The notes under the pieces were generated by a model, which was not told the DNA's origin, did not search any database, and worked only from the letters and a program-made list of their open reading frames with translations. This document shows positions 42,413 through 51,644 of a DNA stretch of 64,000 nucleotides, in pieces. Each line of letters opens with the position of its first letter. Position 1 is the first letter of the stretch. Source of the DNA: Meiothermus sp. CFH 77666 (GTDB lineage: Bacteria > Deinococcota > Deinococci > Deinococcales > Thermaceae); contig NZ_JAGDFV010000008.1 of the NCBI RefSeq assembly GCF_017497985.1, positions 41,869-105,868 of the forward strand. The letters run 5' to 3'. The position numbers were made by a program, and so were the translations under genes.

Positions 42413-43066
42413 ATGAGCCATCCCGGCCCAAAGGCAAGCCTGGGGGTTTTGCTGGTGGACGACCATGCGGTGGTGCGCCAGGGGTTGCGGATGTTTCTGG
42501 CTACCGACGAGGGGCTTTATGTGGTGGGCGAGGCCGAAAACGGGCAGGAGGCGCTGGAGAAGGTGGCCGCCTTGCACCCTGATGTGGTGCTGATGGACTT
42601 GCTGATGCCGGTGATGGACGGGGTACAGGCGACCCGTCAGATTAAAGCGCGCTTTCCCGAGGTGGAGGTGATTGTCCTGACCAGTGTGTTGAACGATCAC
42701 CTGGTAACCGAAGCCATTCATGCGGGCGCTACGGGCTATCTGCTCAAGGATACCCACCCCGAAGAACTGGTGGAAGCCATCCATGCGGCAGGCCGGGGTG
42801 AGGTGCGGCTGCATCCCGAGGCCGCCAGGCGGCTGGCCCAGGAGGTACGCACCGCCGAAATGCGCGAAGCCCTGACCCCCAGGGAGACCGAAATCCTGCG
42901 ATTGGTGGGGCGGGGGTTGTCTAACAAGCGCATCGCCCAGCAGCTCGAGCTATCCGAGCTGACCGTCAAGACCCACGTTTCCAATCTGCTGTCCAAGCTG
43001 GGGCTGTCCTCGCGCACCCAGGCGGCTTTGTTTGCCATCAAGGAAGGGTTGATTGGGCTTGAGTGA
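42413..43066 (+). CDS. NarL/FixJ-family response regulator
   Basis: 217 residues from ATG 42413; the frame opens 14 codons earlier but TACCCT 6 nt before this ATG decides it. Receiver: VLLVDDHAVVRQG, phospho-acceptor in DVVLMDLLMPV (~58), Lys in YLLKDTHP (~108). LuxR-type output: LTPRETEILRLVGRGLSNKRIA. The kinase gene overlaps its last 14 bases, so the pair forms one two-component system. Confidence 0.93.
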   Translation: MSHPGPKASLGVLLVDDHAVVRQGLRMFLATDEGLYVVGEAENGQEALEKVAALHPDVVLMDLLMPVMDGVQATRQIKARFPEVEVIVLTSVLNDHLVTEAIHAGATGYLLKDTHPEELVEAIHAAGRGEVRLHPEAARRLAQEVRTAEMREALTPRETEILRLVGRGLSNKRIAQQLELSELTVKTHVSNLLSKLGLSSRTQAALFAIKEGLIGLE

Positions 43067-44552
43067 CTTCCTGCTTCAGCTTGACTCCAGAACCCTGGCG
43101 GGGTTTTTGCAGGCTACCCGCGACGCGGTTCTGATTGCCTCTACCGAGCGCAAGCTGGTGTACGCCAACCGGGCGGCCCAGGACTTGCTGGGTTATAGCC
43201 TGGAGGAGCTGCAAGCCAGGGACATCCTGGACTGGATTGCGCCGCCCTACCGTGAGTGGGTGGCCGAACGCATCCAGCAGAACCGCACCGCCGCGCCGGG
43301 CATCTTCGAGATAGCCCTGGTACGTAAGGACGGAAGCTGGCGGTATGTGCGCTACTCCATCCTGTATCTGGAAATTGAAGGCCAGATGTACGGAGCGGCC
43401 ATAGCCCATGACCTCACCGAGACCCGCCAGACCCTGCGCCGCCTTGAAGCGCTCTACCAGGCCGACGAAAAGCTCTATGCCTCCCTCGAGCTCGATGAGG
43501 TCTTGCAGGCGCTGGTAGATGTGTGTGTGGATCTGCTGGGGGCTGACAAAAGCTGCATCCTGATTTGGGATGAAACCCACCAGCACCTCATTACCCGCGC
43601 CCAGCGGGGGTTTACCTCGCAGTTTGTGCAGACCATGAACGAGTATGCCGGGCGTGGCCTGCTGGTCCACGCGGCCCGGAGCGGCGAGACGGTGGTGGTA
43701 CAGGACACCCACCAGGATGAGCGGGTAGCCCGGCAGGTGACCGACCCCGAGGGTATAAGGGCCTTCATGCACATCCCCATACGCCTGAATGGCGAGGTGT
43801 TTGGGGTTTTTAGCGTGGATAACGTACGTCCCCACACCCTGGGCCCCGAGGAGCAGCGGGCTTTTACCTCGCTGGCCCGGCGGGCCGCCGTGGCCATTCG
43901 CAACGCCCGCCTCTACGCCGAGGCCCAGGGCAAGGCGGCCCTCGAGGAGCGCCAGAAGCTGGCCCGCAACCTGCACGACTCGGTTTCACAGGCCATCTAT
44001 GGCATTGCGCTGGGGGTACGCACCGCCAAAACCCAACTGGCTCGCAACCCCGAACAGGCCCCCGCAGCCCTGGACTTCGTGATGAACCTGGCCGAGGCCG
44101 CCACCGCCGAGATGCGGGCCTTGATCTTCGAGTTGCGCCCGGAGTCGCTTCAGCAAGAAGGGTTGGTCGCAGCCCTGTCCAAGCAGGCCGCGGCTGCCAG
44201 GGCCCGTCATGGTCTTCGCCTCGAGGCCAGTCTATGCCCCGAGCCTGCTCTGAGCCTGGAAGCCAAAGAAGCCCTTTACCGCGTAGCTCAGGAAGCCCTC
44301 AACAACATCGCCAAACACGCCAGAGCCCACAAAGTACACCTGCGCTTGCAGCAGGAAGACGGCATGGTGCGGCTCGAGGTCTGCGACGATGGGGTGGGTT
44401 TTGACAACCAGCGCGAGTATCCGGGCCATCTGGGCCTGGTTTCCATGCGTGAGCGCATCGAGCGTCTGGGGGGTCGCTTCTGGATAGAAAGCAGTCCTGG
44501 TGCAGGTACTACAGTGCAGGCGGTGCTCCCTTTGCCGGATCAGGCTCGCTAA
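43053..44552 (+). CDS. Soluble NarX-type sensor histidine kinase (PAS-GAF-HisKA_3-HATPase)
   Basis: 499 residues. A PAS domain (~10-125: GFLQATRDAVLIASTERKL), a GAF domain (~140-295), HisKA_3 with phospho-acceptor His in LARNLHDSVSQAIYG (~310), and HATPase_c with VCDDGVGFD and LGLVSMRERIERLGG. No membrane span or signal peptide, so it senses a cytoplasmic signal, perhaps redox or a small ligand through PAS/GAF. It starts at TTG 43053 (or TTG 43059) inside the end of the regulator gene, with GGAAGGG just upstream, so the two are translationally coupled. Confidence 0.93.
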   Translation: MGLSDFLLQLDSRTLAGFLQATRDAVLIASTERKLVYANRAAQDLLGYSLEELQARDILDWIAPPYREWVAERIQQNRTAAPGIFEIALVRKDGSWRYVRYSILYLEIEGQMYGAAIAHDLTETRQTLRRLEALYQADEKLYASLELDEVLQALVDVCVDLLGADKSCILIWDETHQHLITRAQRGFTSQFVQTMNEYAGRGLLVHAARSGETVVVQDTHQDERVARQVTDPEGIRAFMHIPIRLNGEVFGVFSVDNVRPHTLGPEEQRAFTSLARRAAVAIRNARLYAEAQGKAALEERQKLARNLHDSVSQAIYGIALGVRTAKTQLARNPEQAPAALDFVMNLAEAATAEMRALIFELRPESLQQEGLVAALSKQAAAARARHGLRLEASLCPEPALSLEAKEALYRVAQEALNNIAKHARAHKVHLRLQQEDGMVRLEVCDDGVGFDNQREYPGHLGLVSMRERIERLGGRFWIESSPGAGTTVQAVLPLPDQAR

Positions 44553-44614
44553 ACCACTTGTACAGACCATCTTCTTCGACTCGTTACCCGCTCGACAACT
44601 CCGTCAAGGGGCAT

Positions 44615-44702
44615 TGGGGGGTGGGTAGGTAGGCGGTGGGTTTTCAACGCCTGCACCCTATTTCCTACCTCCTACCTCCTTGGGTACGCAGGGTGTTCGA
44701 GT
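44615..44702. repeat. GT-rich intergenic element, copy 3
   Basis: GGGGGGTGGGTAGGTAGGCGG, TTTTCAACGCCTGCACCCTA and the pairing arm CCTACCTCCTACC. Similar to 29084 and 38447. The rest of the 261-base gap shows nothing. Confidence 0.7.
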
Positions 44703-44801
44703 TAAGGATGGCATTACCCGATAGGTTCAGGCGCGTAGGGTTTCAGGAATCCCTTTAGCTCTAACAACTACTGTGGGGGCGTTGTATTGCTCAAAAAGTA
44801 G

Positions 44802-44807
44802 TAGCGT
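44802..44807 (+). promoter_or_regulatory. -10 element of leaderless DUF4010 gene
   Basis: TAGCGT, 6 nt before GTG 44814. Confidence 0.4.
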
Positions 44808-44813
44808 AAAGAA

Positions 44814-46016
44814 GTGCAAGAGCAGCTATGGCATTTGCTGGCCGCCACCCTGATTGGGTTTGCGGTGGGCCTCGAGCGCGAACGTGCCAAAGTCGAGCGT
44901 CAGGGCTCGGCTATTGGGGGGGTGCGTACCTTCACCCTGCTGGGGTTGCTGGGCGGAGTAAGCGCCCTTGGGCCAAACCTGTGGTTACCGGCGGCGGGGC
45001 TATTGGCGGTGGCAGGCCTGGCGGTGTACTCGCTCAAAAACAGCCGCGATGCCACCAGCCAGGTGGCTGCCCTGACCGTGTATGTGCTGGGGGTGTTGTG
45101 CGGTCTGGGCACCGTGCTGCCGGCCCTGTTTGCGGGGGCCTTGCTGCTGGGGTTCCTGGCCTTCCACGACGAGCTGCATGCTTTTGCGGGCGGTATCGAG
45201 CGGAGCGAGGTCGAGGCGGCGGTGTTGCTGGCCTTGCTGCTCGGGGTGGTCTACCCCCTGCTTCCCGATGCCAACTATGGCCCCTATGGGGTCTGGAATC
45301 CCCGTGAAATCTGGCAGGTGGTCTTGCTGGTGGCCGGGGTCAACTTTGTGGGTTATCTGGCCCTGCGCTTGCTGGGTTCCAAAGGCTTGTGGGCAGCGGC
45401 CTTGTTGGGGGGCCTGGTCTCGTCCACTGCCGTCACCCTTTCGATGGTGGCCCAGAGCCGTGCGAACCCCGGCCAGAACCCGCTCTGGGCCAGTGGGGCC
45501 GTGTTGTCCTCCCAGATGATGTTAGGGCGGATTCTGGTCTGGAGCGCCACGGCGCCCGCCCTCTTGCAGGTGCTCTGGCTCCCGATCCTGGTGTGGCTGC
45601 TATGGGGATTGCTAACGGCGGCCTGGCTGGCCCGGCGGGATCGGGGTGTGTCGGAAAGTGTACCCGTGCAAAACCCCTTGCAGCTCCAGAGCGCTTTGCT
45701 TTTTGCTGGGGTCTATGCGCTGGTCAAGCTGCTGACCCGTGTGGGCCTCGAGGTCTTCGGGAGTACGGGGGTTTATGTGGTGAGCGCCCTCTCGGGGGTG
45801 GCCGATGTGGACGCCATATCGCTCTCGCTGGCGCGTCTGGCGGGCAATGGGCAGTTGGTCTTGCAGGTGGCCTCCATCGCCATCCTAATGGCCGCTTTGA
45901 GCAACACCGCGTTCAAAACCGCGCTGTCGTTTGGGGCCCGGGGACTGGGCGTTTATGTGGCGCTGGGGCTCCTGCCGGGTGGGTTGCTGGCTTTGCTGAT
46001 AGCGCTGGCCCGGTGA
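44814..46016 (+). CDS. MgtC/SapB-like and DUF4010 membrane protein
   Basis: 400 residues from GTG 44814, with ~10-12 hydrophobic segments. The start, LLAATLIGFAVGLERER and GGVRTFTLLGLLGG, is the MgtC/SapB N-terminal block; the remainder matches DUF4010 (SSTAVTLSMVAQSRANP; SGVADVDAISLSLARLA). Function unknown; membrane transport or stress tolerance is usually proposed. Single gene, converging with the prenyltransferase 12 nt away. Confidence 0.86.
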   Translation: MQEQLWHLLAATLIGFAVGLERERAKVERQGSAIGGVRTFTLLGLLGGVSALGPNLWLPAAGLLAVAGLAVYSLKNSRDATSQVAALTVYVLGVLCGLGTVLPALFAGALLLGFLAFHDELHAFAGGIERSEVEAAVLLALLLGVVYPLLPDANYGPYGVWNPREIWQVVLLVAGVNFVGYLALRLLGSKGLWAAALLGGLVSSTAVTLSMVAQSRANPGQNPLWASGAVLSSQMMLGRILVWSATAPALLQVLWLPILVWLLWGLLTAAWLARRDRGVSESVPVQNPLQLQSALLFAGVYALVKLLTRVGLEVFGSTGVYVVSALSGVADVDAISLSLARLAGNGQLVLQVASIAILMAALSNTAFKTALSFGARGLGVYVALGLLPGGLLALLIALAR

Positions 46017-46028
46017 GTGCCGGGGTGC

Positions 46029-46871
46029 TCACTTCCCAAAGCGCCGCTCGCGCTTCTGGTAGTCGCGCACCGCCCTTAAGAAGTCCACCTTGCGGAAGGC
46101 GGGCCAGAAGGCATCGAAGAAGTAGTACTCGCTGTAGGCAGCCTGCCACAGCAAAAAGCCCGAGAGCCGGATCTCGCCCGAGGTGCGGATGATGAAGTCG
46201 GGGTCGGGTACGCCCGCTGTGTAGAGCCGCTCGGAGATGTGTTCCATGTCCAGCTCGGCAGCCAGTTCTTCCGGCGACTTGCCGGTCTTGGCGGCCTCGA
46301 GCAAAAGCTGCTTGACGGCATCCACAATTTCTTCCCGCCCCCCGTAGCCCATGGCGATATTCAGGAGCATCCCGCTGTGGTGTTCGGTGGCTTTTTCCAG
46401 CTCCTCGAGGGCTTCCAGCACCTTGGGGGGAAAGCGGTCGTGCCGCCCAATCACCTTGACCCGCACCTCGTTGGCATGAATGCGGGGATCCTGGGCCATG
46501 CGCTTGGCTTCCTGAACAAAGAGGCGCATGAGCGTCTCGACTTCGGTCTGGCTGCGGTTGAAGTTGTCGGTGGAAAAGACCCAGATGGTCACGGTAGGAA
46601 TCTTGAGCTCCAGGCACCACTCCAGCACTTCGTAGGCCTTCTGTACCCCGAACTCGTGGCCCTGGTGCGCTTCCAGGCCCAACTCCCTGGCAAAGCGGCG
46701 GTTGCCGTCCAGAATCATCCCCAGGTGCTTAGGAACCTGCCCCTGGCGTACCTCGGCCTCGACCCGTTTCTCGTACCACCAGTAGAGCGGCTTGAGCAGA
46801 GCGCTAAAGAGCCGTACCAGTTGTTGTCGAATCGAACCTTTGGGAATGCGCACCGGTGATGTTGCTGCCAT
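46029..46871 (-). CDS. uppS: Isoprenyl (cis-prenyl) transferase, UppS family
   Basis: 280 residues from ATG 46871; GAGGTG lies 4-5 nt upstream and the frame further upstream lies in a repeat. MILDGNRRFARELGL is the pyrophosphate-binding block, IWVFSTDNFNRS and the C-terminal DFIIRTSGEIRLSGFLLWQAAYSEYYF complete the family pattern. RRF instead of the usual GRW(A) places it with the DGNRR(F/Y)A branch. It condenses isopentenyl-PP units in cis to make a polyprenyl carrier for cell-wall synthesis; chain length is not readable. A ~30-residue N-terminal extension precedes the core. Confidence 0.9.
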   Translation of the reverse strand: MAATSPVRIPKGSIRQQLVRLFSALLKPLYWWYEKRVEAEVRQGQVPKHLGMILDGNRRFARELGLEAHQGHEFGVQKAYEVLEWCLELKIPTVTIWVFSTDNFNRSQTEVETLMRLFVQEAKRMAQDPRIHANEVRVKVIGRHDRFPPKVLEALEELEKATEHHSGMLLNIAMGYGGREEIVDAVKQLLLEAAKTGKSPEELAAELDMEHISERLYTAGVPDPDFIIRTSGEIRLSGFLLWQAAYSEYYFFDAFWPAFRKVDFLRAVRDYQKRERRFGK

Positions 46872-46938
46872 GAGGCACCTCAACCCATTTAGTTTAGCGG
46901 GAAGTCTGTAGCCGTGATGTGCAAGTTTGGCGAAACAG

Positions 46939-47098
46939 CAGGCTTTTATCGTTTTCCCCTTTCCCCTTGCGGGAGAGGGTGGCGACAGCGCCGGCTGGTT
47001 TGGTGCTCCTTTTGCCAAATATTACAGTTCTGGCGGTAACCGCTGTCGCCGGGTGAGGGGTTGAAGCGACGATGCCCGGGCAAATCGTAAGAGCCTGG
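46939..47098 (+). repeat. Dispersed ~155-bp intergenic element, copy 2
   Basis: Same orientation and order of blocks as 8739-8893, about 80-90 percent alike by eye. It occupies half of the 325-base gap 46872-47196, which has no gene. Confidence 0.85.
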
Positions 47099-47184
47099 GT
47101 GAAACAGCACTTATCGTGCTTTTCACAGACGAGGCTGCCCGTCCAGGTATGCGGTAGAAGCCAGAGCGCCGACTTCTCTTCCAG

Positions 47185-47190
47185 TATGCT
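47185..47190 (+). promoter_or_regulatory. -10 element of leaderless deoB
   Basis: TATGCT, 6 nt before ATG 47197. Confidence 0.5.
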
Positions 47191-47196
47191 TGAGGC

Positions 47197-48345
47197 ATGA
47201 AGATTACCACCATCGTGCTGGACTCGGTGGGCCTGGGCTACCTGCCTGACGCCACCCAGTTTGGCGATGAAGGGGCCGATACCCTCGACCACACCGTACT
47301 CAAAACCGGCCTCGAGCTTCCCCACCTGGCCTCGCTGGGGCTGGGCCACGTACCGGGGGTTCACACCCTTCCCAGGGTTGAAGTGCCTTTGGGGGCCTTT
47401 GGGCGCATGATTGAGGTAAACCCCGGCAAGGACACCTCCACCGGCCACTGGGAGTTTGTGGGGATTCACCTCGAGCACCCCTTCCAGGTTTTTCCACAGG
47501 GTTATCCACAGGATTTTCTGGCGCAGTACCTCCAGCGCATCGGGGTAGAGGGCTACCTGCTCAACCGGCCCTACTCGGGCACCGAGGCCATCCGCGACTA
47601 CGGCGACGAACACTTGCGCACAGGTTTTCCCATCGTCTACACCTCGGCAGACTCGGTGTTTCAGGTTGCCGCACATATCGGCAAGGTGCCCCTGGAAACG
47701 CTTTATGCCTGGTGCCAGACCGCCCGCGAGATGCTGGTGGGGCCGCTGGCCTGCGCCCGGGTGATTGCCCGCCCCTTCGAGGGTGAGCCGGGCCACTACT
47801 CCCGCCGCGAAGACCTACGCAAAGACTTTGCCCTGGAGCCTCCGCCCAATGTGCTGGATGTAATCTATGCCGGGGGATTGGAGGTGGTGGGGGTGGGCAA
47901 AATCCCCGACATCTACGCCCACCGGGGCTTTACCCGCGAGGTCAAGGCCGGCAGCAATGACCTGGGCATGGAGCACACCCTGGAACTGATGCGTGAGCCT
48001 TTCTCGGGCCTGATCTTTACCAATCTGGTAGATTTCGATGCCAAGTACGGCCACCGCCGCAACCCCCAGGGCTACGCCGAGGCCCTGGCCGCCTTCGACA
48101 CCCGGCTACCAGAGTTTCGGGCAGCTCTGGGCCCCGAGGACTACCTTTTCATCGTTTCCGACCACGGCAACGACCCCACCTACCGGGGCACCGATCACAC
48201 CCGCGAGTACGGGATGCTTCTGGTTGTGGGGCCCGGCATGGCCGGCAAAGACCTGGGTACCCGTGCCAGCTTTGCCGACCTGGCGGCAAGCTGGGCTAGA
48301 GCCTTCGGGCTTGGCTGGGAAGGGCCGGGCGTAAGTGTGCTCTAG
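47197..48345 (+). CDS. deoB: Phosphopentomutase
   Basis: 382 residues, the normal length. [13 protein letters not shown] (metal-binding Asp), [11 protein letters not shown] with the phosphorylated Thr (~85), [11 protein letters not shown], and [18 protein letters not shown] with the second metal site identify DeoB. It interconverts (deoxy)ribose-1- and -5-phosphates in nucleoside salvage. The next gene, on the other strand, is an NAD-salvage phosphoribosyltransferase, its stop overlapping that of deoB through CTAG (48342-48345). Confidence 0.96.
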   Translation: MKITTIVLDSVGLGYLPDATQFGDEGADTLDHTVLKTGLELPHLASLGLGHVPGVHTLPRVEVPLGAFGRMIEVNPGKDTSTGHWEFVGIHLEHPFQVFPQGYPQDFLAQYLQRIGVEGYLLNRPYSGTEAIRDYGDEHLRTGFPIVYTSADSVFQVAAHIGKVPLETLYAWCQTAREMLVGPLACARVIARPFEGEPGHYSRREDLRKDFALEPPPNVLDVIYAGGLEVVGVGKIPDIYAHRGFTREVKAGSNDLGMEHTLELMREPFSGLIFTNLVDFDAKYGHRRNPQGYAEALAAFDTRLPEFRAALGPEDYLFIVSDHGNDPTYRGTDHTREYGMLLVVGPGMAGKDLGTRASFADLAASWARAFGLGWEGPGVSVL

Positions 48346-49733
48346 CCGTTCGCCCGCACTTCTTCCCAGGTGTAGCGCCTGGTAATTTCGCCGTTCTCGA
48401 ACACGGTGTGCAGGATGCTCTGGGGGTGCTGGGCAGGCTCATCGGCTTCCAGCTCCACCGTGCGAATGCCGCGCTCATCGCGGATGACGTCGAGGCGCCC
48501 CTTCTTGGAAAGTTTGCCGGGATCATCTACCGGGCTCTTGCTTACCCCGTAGGTCTGGCCGTCTACGGTTACCAGGTGCAGCTTCTGGGCGAACTTCTGG
48601 GTGTCGCGGTGGGGGTGTTGCAAGAGGGCCCCGCCCATGCCGAAAGCCACGTTGGAGGCGCTATAGCCCCACTGCTCGAGCAAAAACAGCACCTTGCGGA
48701 TGGTGTCGGCATTGACCCCGTCACCCTGAATCACCCGCACCCCATTCAACACCTTGAAACCCTTTTTGTTGGTCGTCGCGCCGAATCTGGCTTCCAGGGT
48801 CTGTACCGTGCGCAGCACCACAAAGGGCGGGTCGCCCGAGTCGGGGCGGATGACCGCAGTGGCCCCGGATTTTTGGATCAGCTCGCGCAGCTCCTCGCCG
48901 ATAATCTGGCTCACGGCGTGCTCGCGGTTGTAGGAGTCAATCACCATGGCAAATAGCGCCCCCGGCTTGCCGAAGGTCTCGATCATCTGCCGGTAGGCCC
49001 GGGCTTCGCCCGAACGGCCAAAGCTGGTCACGGTGGAGTGCTCCATGGCCGGAATGGAGTAGCCGGCCATCTCGGCTCCGTAGTAGTTGCGGGCGTATAT
49101 CAGGGCCGTTACGGTGTCGGTGCCCATGAAGTTGACCAGGTGGGCCATTCCGCCCAGACCGGCGCTCTCGAGGCTGCTCACGCCCCGTGCGCCAAAGTCG
49201 TGCAGCTTGAAGGGCAGCTCGGCCTCGGGGTCGTCGGCGGTTTTTTCCAGGGCGGCCTGGATAATCTGCTTGATTTGCCACGAGATCGTGCAGACTGTGG
49301 TGGGATACCAGACCGCCCGCAGCAGGGCGGTCTCGAGCCAGCCGGGCAGCCAGGGCACCCGGGGGTCGGTGCTCTCGATAATCACCAGCGGGTTGTGGAC
49401 GGGAATCACCGCCCCTTCCGGCACGGCCCGGATGCGCACCGGTAGCCTGCCGCCCAGCTCCTTGGCAATGTAGCGCCAGCCGTCGGTCGGGAAGGGCAAG
49501 CCGTGGGCGGTAAAGACGGCCTGGGCCTCCTCCACATCGGCCATACTGACCCCTTTGGACAGGTACTCCATCAAAAAGGCTTGCAGCCCGAAGAAGCGTA
49601 CAAAGTTGGAGTCGCCGCCCCGGCTCTCGATGTACCAGCTGGCGTAGGTCATGCCTTTGGGAAACTGGGCAAAGTGGCTGGCTTTGTAGCTGTCGGTGTT
49701 GAGAATCAGGTTGCGGGGGTTGAGGGGGTTCAT
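48342..49733 (-). CDS. nadV: Nicotinamide phosphoribosyltransferase (NadV/NAMPT type)
   Basis: 463 residues, close to NAMPT/NadV length and longer than Pnc[18 protein letters not shown] is the family start; [23 protein letters not shown] and IRPDSGDPP form the PRPP and base site. It makes nicotinamide mononucleotide from nicotinamide and PRPP. AAAGGAG lies 7 nt before the ATG. Third gene of the nrtR-nadM-nadV group, 49 nt after nadM, so the pathway runs nicotinamide to NMN to NAD. Confidence 0.94.
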   Translation of the reverse strand: MNPLNPRNLILNTDSYKASHFAQFPKGMTYASWYIESRGGDSNFVRFFGLQAFLMEYLSKGVSMADVEEAQAVFTAHGLPFPTDGWRYIAKELGGRLPVRIRAVPEGAVIPVHNPLVIIESTDPRVPWLPGWLETALLRAVWYPTTVCTISWQIKQIIQAALEKTADDPEAELPFKLHDFGARGVSSLESAGLGGMAHLVNFMGTDTVTALIYARNYYGAEMAGYSIPAMEHSTVTSFGRSGEARAYRQMIETFGKPGALFAMVIDSYNREHAVSQIIGEELRELIQKSGATAVIRPDSGDPPFVVLRTVQTLEARFGATTNKKGFKVLNGVRVIQGDGVNADTIRKVLFLLEQWGYSASNVAFGMGGALLQHPHRDTQKFAQKLHLVTVDGQTYGVSKSPVDDPGKLSKKGRLDVIRDERGIRTVELEADEPAQHPQSILHTVFENGEITRRYTWEEVRANG

Positions 49734-49782
49734 AGCACTCTCCTTTCTTGAACGATAGGGTTATGGACGTCTGCGGCGTGGA

Positions 49783-50781
49783 TCATGGGTTATGACGCTC
49801 CAGGAACCAGCGGATTTCCTGGTAGTGGTCTTCGAAGAAGCGGGCCTGGTGCTGGGGGAGTTGGTGCAGGGGTAGCCAGAAGGCACGGGCTGCATCGTCC
49901 TGGCCCTGCACAAAAGGGGGTGGGGTATCGCCCAGGTTGAAGAAGTGGCCAAAGCTAATCACCCTGCCGCGCAGGCTTCGGCCGGGGTAGTCGAAAGCCT
50001 TGGTGGCGCTGAGCTGCGAGGGCTTTAGCGCCAGGCCGGTTTCCTCGCGCAGCTCGCGCAAGGCGGCCTCGAGCAGGGTCTCCTTCAGCTCCACATAGCC
50101 CCCCGGTAGGGCCCAGGCACCCTTGCTGAGCGAACCGGCGCGTTCGACCAGCAGCACCTGCGCCTGGGCCAGCACCATTGCGTCGGTGGCGACGTGCACG
50201 ATGGGATAGGGGTAGCGCTGCTCGAGCGAACGGTAATACTGGAGCGTTTTCCACTCGGCCTGCAGACGGCCAAACTCCGCCGTGGTGGCAAACTGCTCCA
50301 TGAACTGCCGCACCGCCTCGGGCACCATGGCCTTCCAGTCGGCGCTCCCGGCAAAATAGCTATTGCGCACGTCGGTGGCGTTGAGGGGGCTCGCCACCCC
50401 ACTGGGCTCAAAGGGCCAGTTGCCAAAGCCGTGCAGGTAGTAGCTGCTCTCGTCCTTGTGGTAGCCGGTGATGCAGATTTCGGCGTTGCTGCCAGCAATG
50501 GCCTCGACCGCAGCGCGCACCGTGCGGAACCAGCGGGGGTCGTCGTAGAAGTCGTCCGGTACGGCCACAAAGTGAAGCCGCTGAGCTGCTTCTGTATCCA
50601 GACTTGCCTTGATCATGGCCTCGCGCTCTTCGGCGCTGAAGGGGTTTTTGGGGGTGGGGTAGCACAGCGCACTGCCCAGCACCACAATCAGCCGATCAAA
50701 ACGAGCCAAAGCGCGGGTGATGGTCTCGAGGTGAGCCCTGTGCGGCGGCTGGAAGCGCCCTATGAATACAGCGGTTTTCAT
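49783..50781 (-). CDS. nadM: Bifunctional NMN adenylyltransferase / Nudix hydrolase
   Basis: 332 residues in two parts. Residues 1-~175 are a NadM-type adenylyltransferase: FIGRFQPPHRAHLE carries the HxxH-like site and NATDVRNSYFAG the second nucleotide motif. Residues ~195-332 are an ADP-ribose-type Nudix domain with GGYVELKETLLEAALREL and REETG intact. Such fusions convert NMN to NAD and may hydrolyse ADP-ribose. The start overlaps the end of nrtR by 4 bases, showing translational coupling. Confidence 0.93.
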   Translation of the reverse strand: MKTAVFIGRFQPPHRAHLETITRALARFDRLIVVLGSALCYPTPKNPFSAEEREAMIKASLDTEAAQRLHFVAVPDDFYDDPRWFRTVRAAVEAIAGSNAEICITGYHKDESSYYLHGFGNWPFEPSGVASPLNATDVRNSYFAGSADWKAMVPEAVRQFMEQFATTAEFGRLQAEWKTLQYYRSLEQRYPYPIVHVATDAMVLAQAQVLLVERAGSLSKGAWALPGGYVELKETLLEAALRELREETGLALKPSQLSATKAFDYPGRSLRGRVISFGHFFNLGDTPPPFVQGQDDAARAFWLPLHQLPQHQARFFEDHYQEIRWFLERHNP

Positions 50782-51539
50782 GCTCCCCTCCGGAAGCGGT
50801 ACAGCTCGGCGGGCCGGAAGCCCACTCCGCGCTCGAGTTCGCCGGTGGCCTCGAGCATCCCCGAGGCCAGCATCTTGCGCCGGAAGGAGTCCTTGTTGAG
50901 CTTTTTTTGCAGGATGATCTCGTGGACAGCCTGTAGCTGTCGCAGGGTAAAGCGCTCGGGCAGCAACTCAAAACCAATCGGGGTATAGCCGAGTTTGCCG
51001 CGAATGCGCCGCACGGCCACGGCCAGAATCTCGGCGTGGTCGAAGGCCAGCGAATATTTCTTGTGTTTGTTATCGTAAATCTCCACACTGCCCACTCCTT
51101 CCGGGATGCGCAGCTTGAAAAGTGCGGTCTCCTCGCCCACTTCACGGATGTGGCTGGCCTCTACCAGGGCGTAATAAGCCACACTGATGACCCGCGTACG
51201 CGGGTCGCGCTCAGGGCTGCCAAAGGTGTAGAGCTGCTCGAGATAGATGGGGTGATGGGTAGCGCCTTCTCTTTCGAGCCCTACCACGCCCTCCAGCCCG
51301 GCCTTTTGTCGCAGAACCCGCGCAGCGGCCTCGTCCAGCGACTCGTGTACTTGAACGAAACCGCCCGGCAGGCTCCAGTAGTTAAGGAAGGGATGCTCCT
51401 TACGCTTGACCAGCAAGGCTTGCAGGTGCCCTTCGCGCAGGGTCAGGATGACCACGTCAACCGAAACCGAAGGCCTATCGTAAATGCTGGCATCGTAGTT
51501 ATCCAGAAAATGCTGTTCTTCATGGGGGCGTCGGTTCAC
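50778..51539 (-). CDS. nrtR: NrtR-type NAD-metabolism repressor
   Basis: 253 residues from GTG 51539, with AAGGAG 10 nt upstream. An N-terminal Nudix fold whose box (GGFVQVHESLDEAAARVL, then RQKAG) has lost the catalytic Glu pair, and a C-terminal winged helix (LPERFTLRQLQAVHEIILQK...RRKMLASGMLEATGE). NrtR proteins bind ADP-ribose or related molecules in the Nudix part and release DNA. First gene of the nrtR-nadM-nadV operon. Three half-sites cover its promoter, so self-control is very likely. Confidence 0.93.
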   Translation of the reverse strand: MNRRPHEEQHFLDNYDASIYDRPSVSVDVVILTLREGHLQALLVKRKEHPFLNYWSLPGGFVQVHESLDEAAARVLRQKAGLEGVVGLEREGATHHPIYLEQLYTFGSPERDPRTRVISVAYYALVEASHIREVGEETALFKLRIPEGVGSVEIYDNKHKKYSLAFDHAEILAVAVRRIRGKLGYTPIGFELLPERFTLRQLQAVHEIILQKKLNKDSFRRKMLASGMLEATGELERGVGFRPAELYRFRRGA

Positions 51540-51563
51540 CAGGAATCCACTCCTTCTCCATCT

Positions 51564-51592
51564 TATATGCGTAAAGCATATATGTAATATGC
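51564..51592. promoter_or_regulatory. Probable NrtR operator: three alternating half-sites
   Basis: ATATGC (51565), GCATAT (51576) and ATATGC (51587) at 11-base steps form two overlapping palindromes with 5-base centres, GTAAA and ATGTA. Confidence 0.75.
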
Positions 51593-51603
51593 AGATAAGT
51601 CAA
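51575..51603 (-). promoter_or_regulatory. Promoter of nrtR-nadM-nadV
   Basis: On the minus strand TTGACT, 17 bp, TATGCT. The operator overlaps the -10 and spacer. Start of transcription near 51568 gives a ~30-nt leader with AAGGAG. Confidence 0.75.
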
Positions 51604-51644
51604 GCGCGAGTCGATCAACCACGTGACCTGGCCGCATAACGTGT

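Noticed and set aside
47490-47510. A perfect DnaA-box nonamer TTATCCACA and a near match TTTTCCACA, suggesting an origin
   Set aside because: They lie in the middle of deoB coding sequence, there are only two, and no AT-rich unwinding region or dnaA/dnaN gene is nearby.
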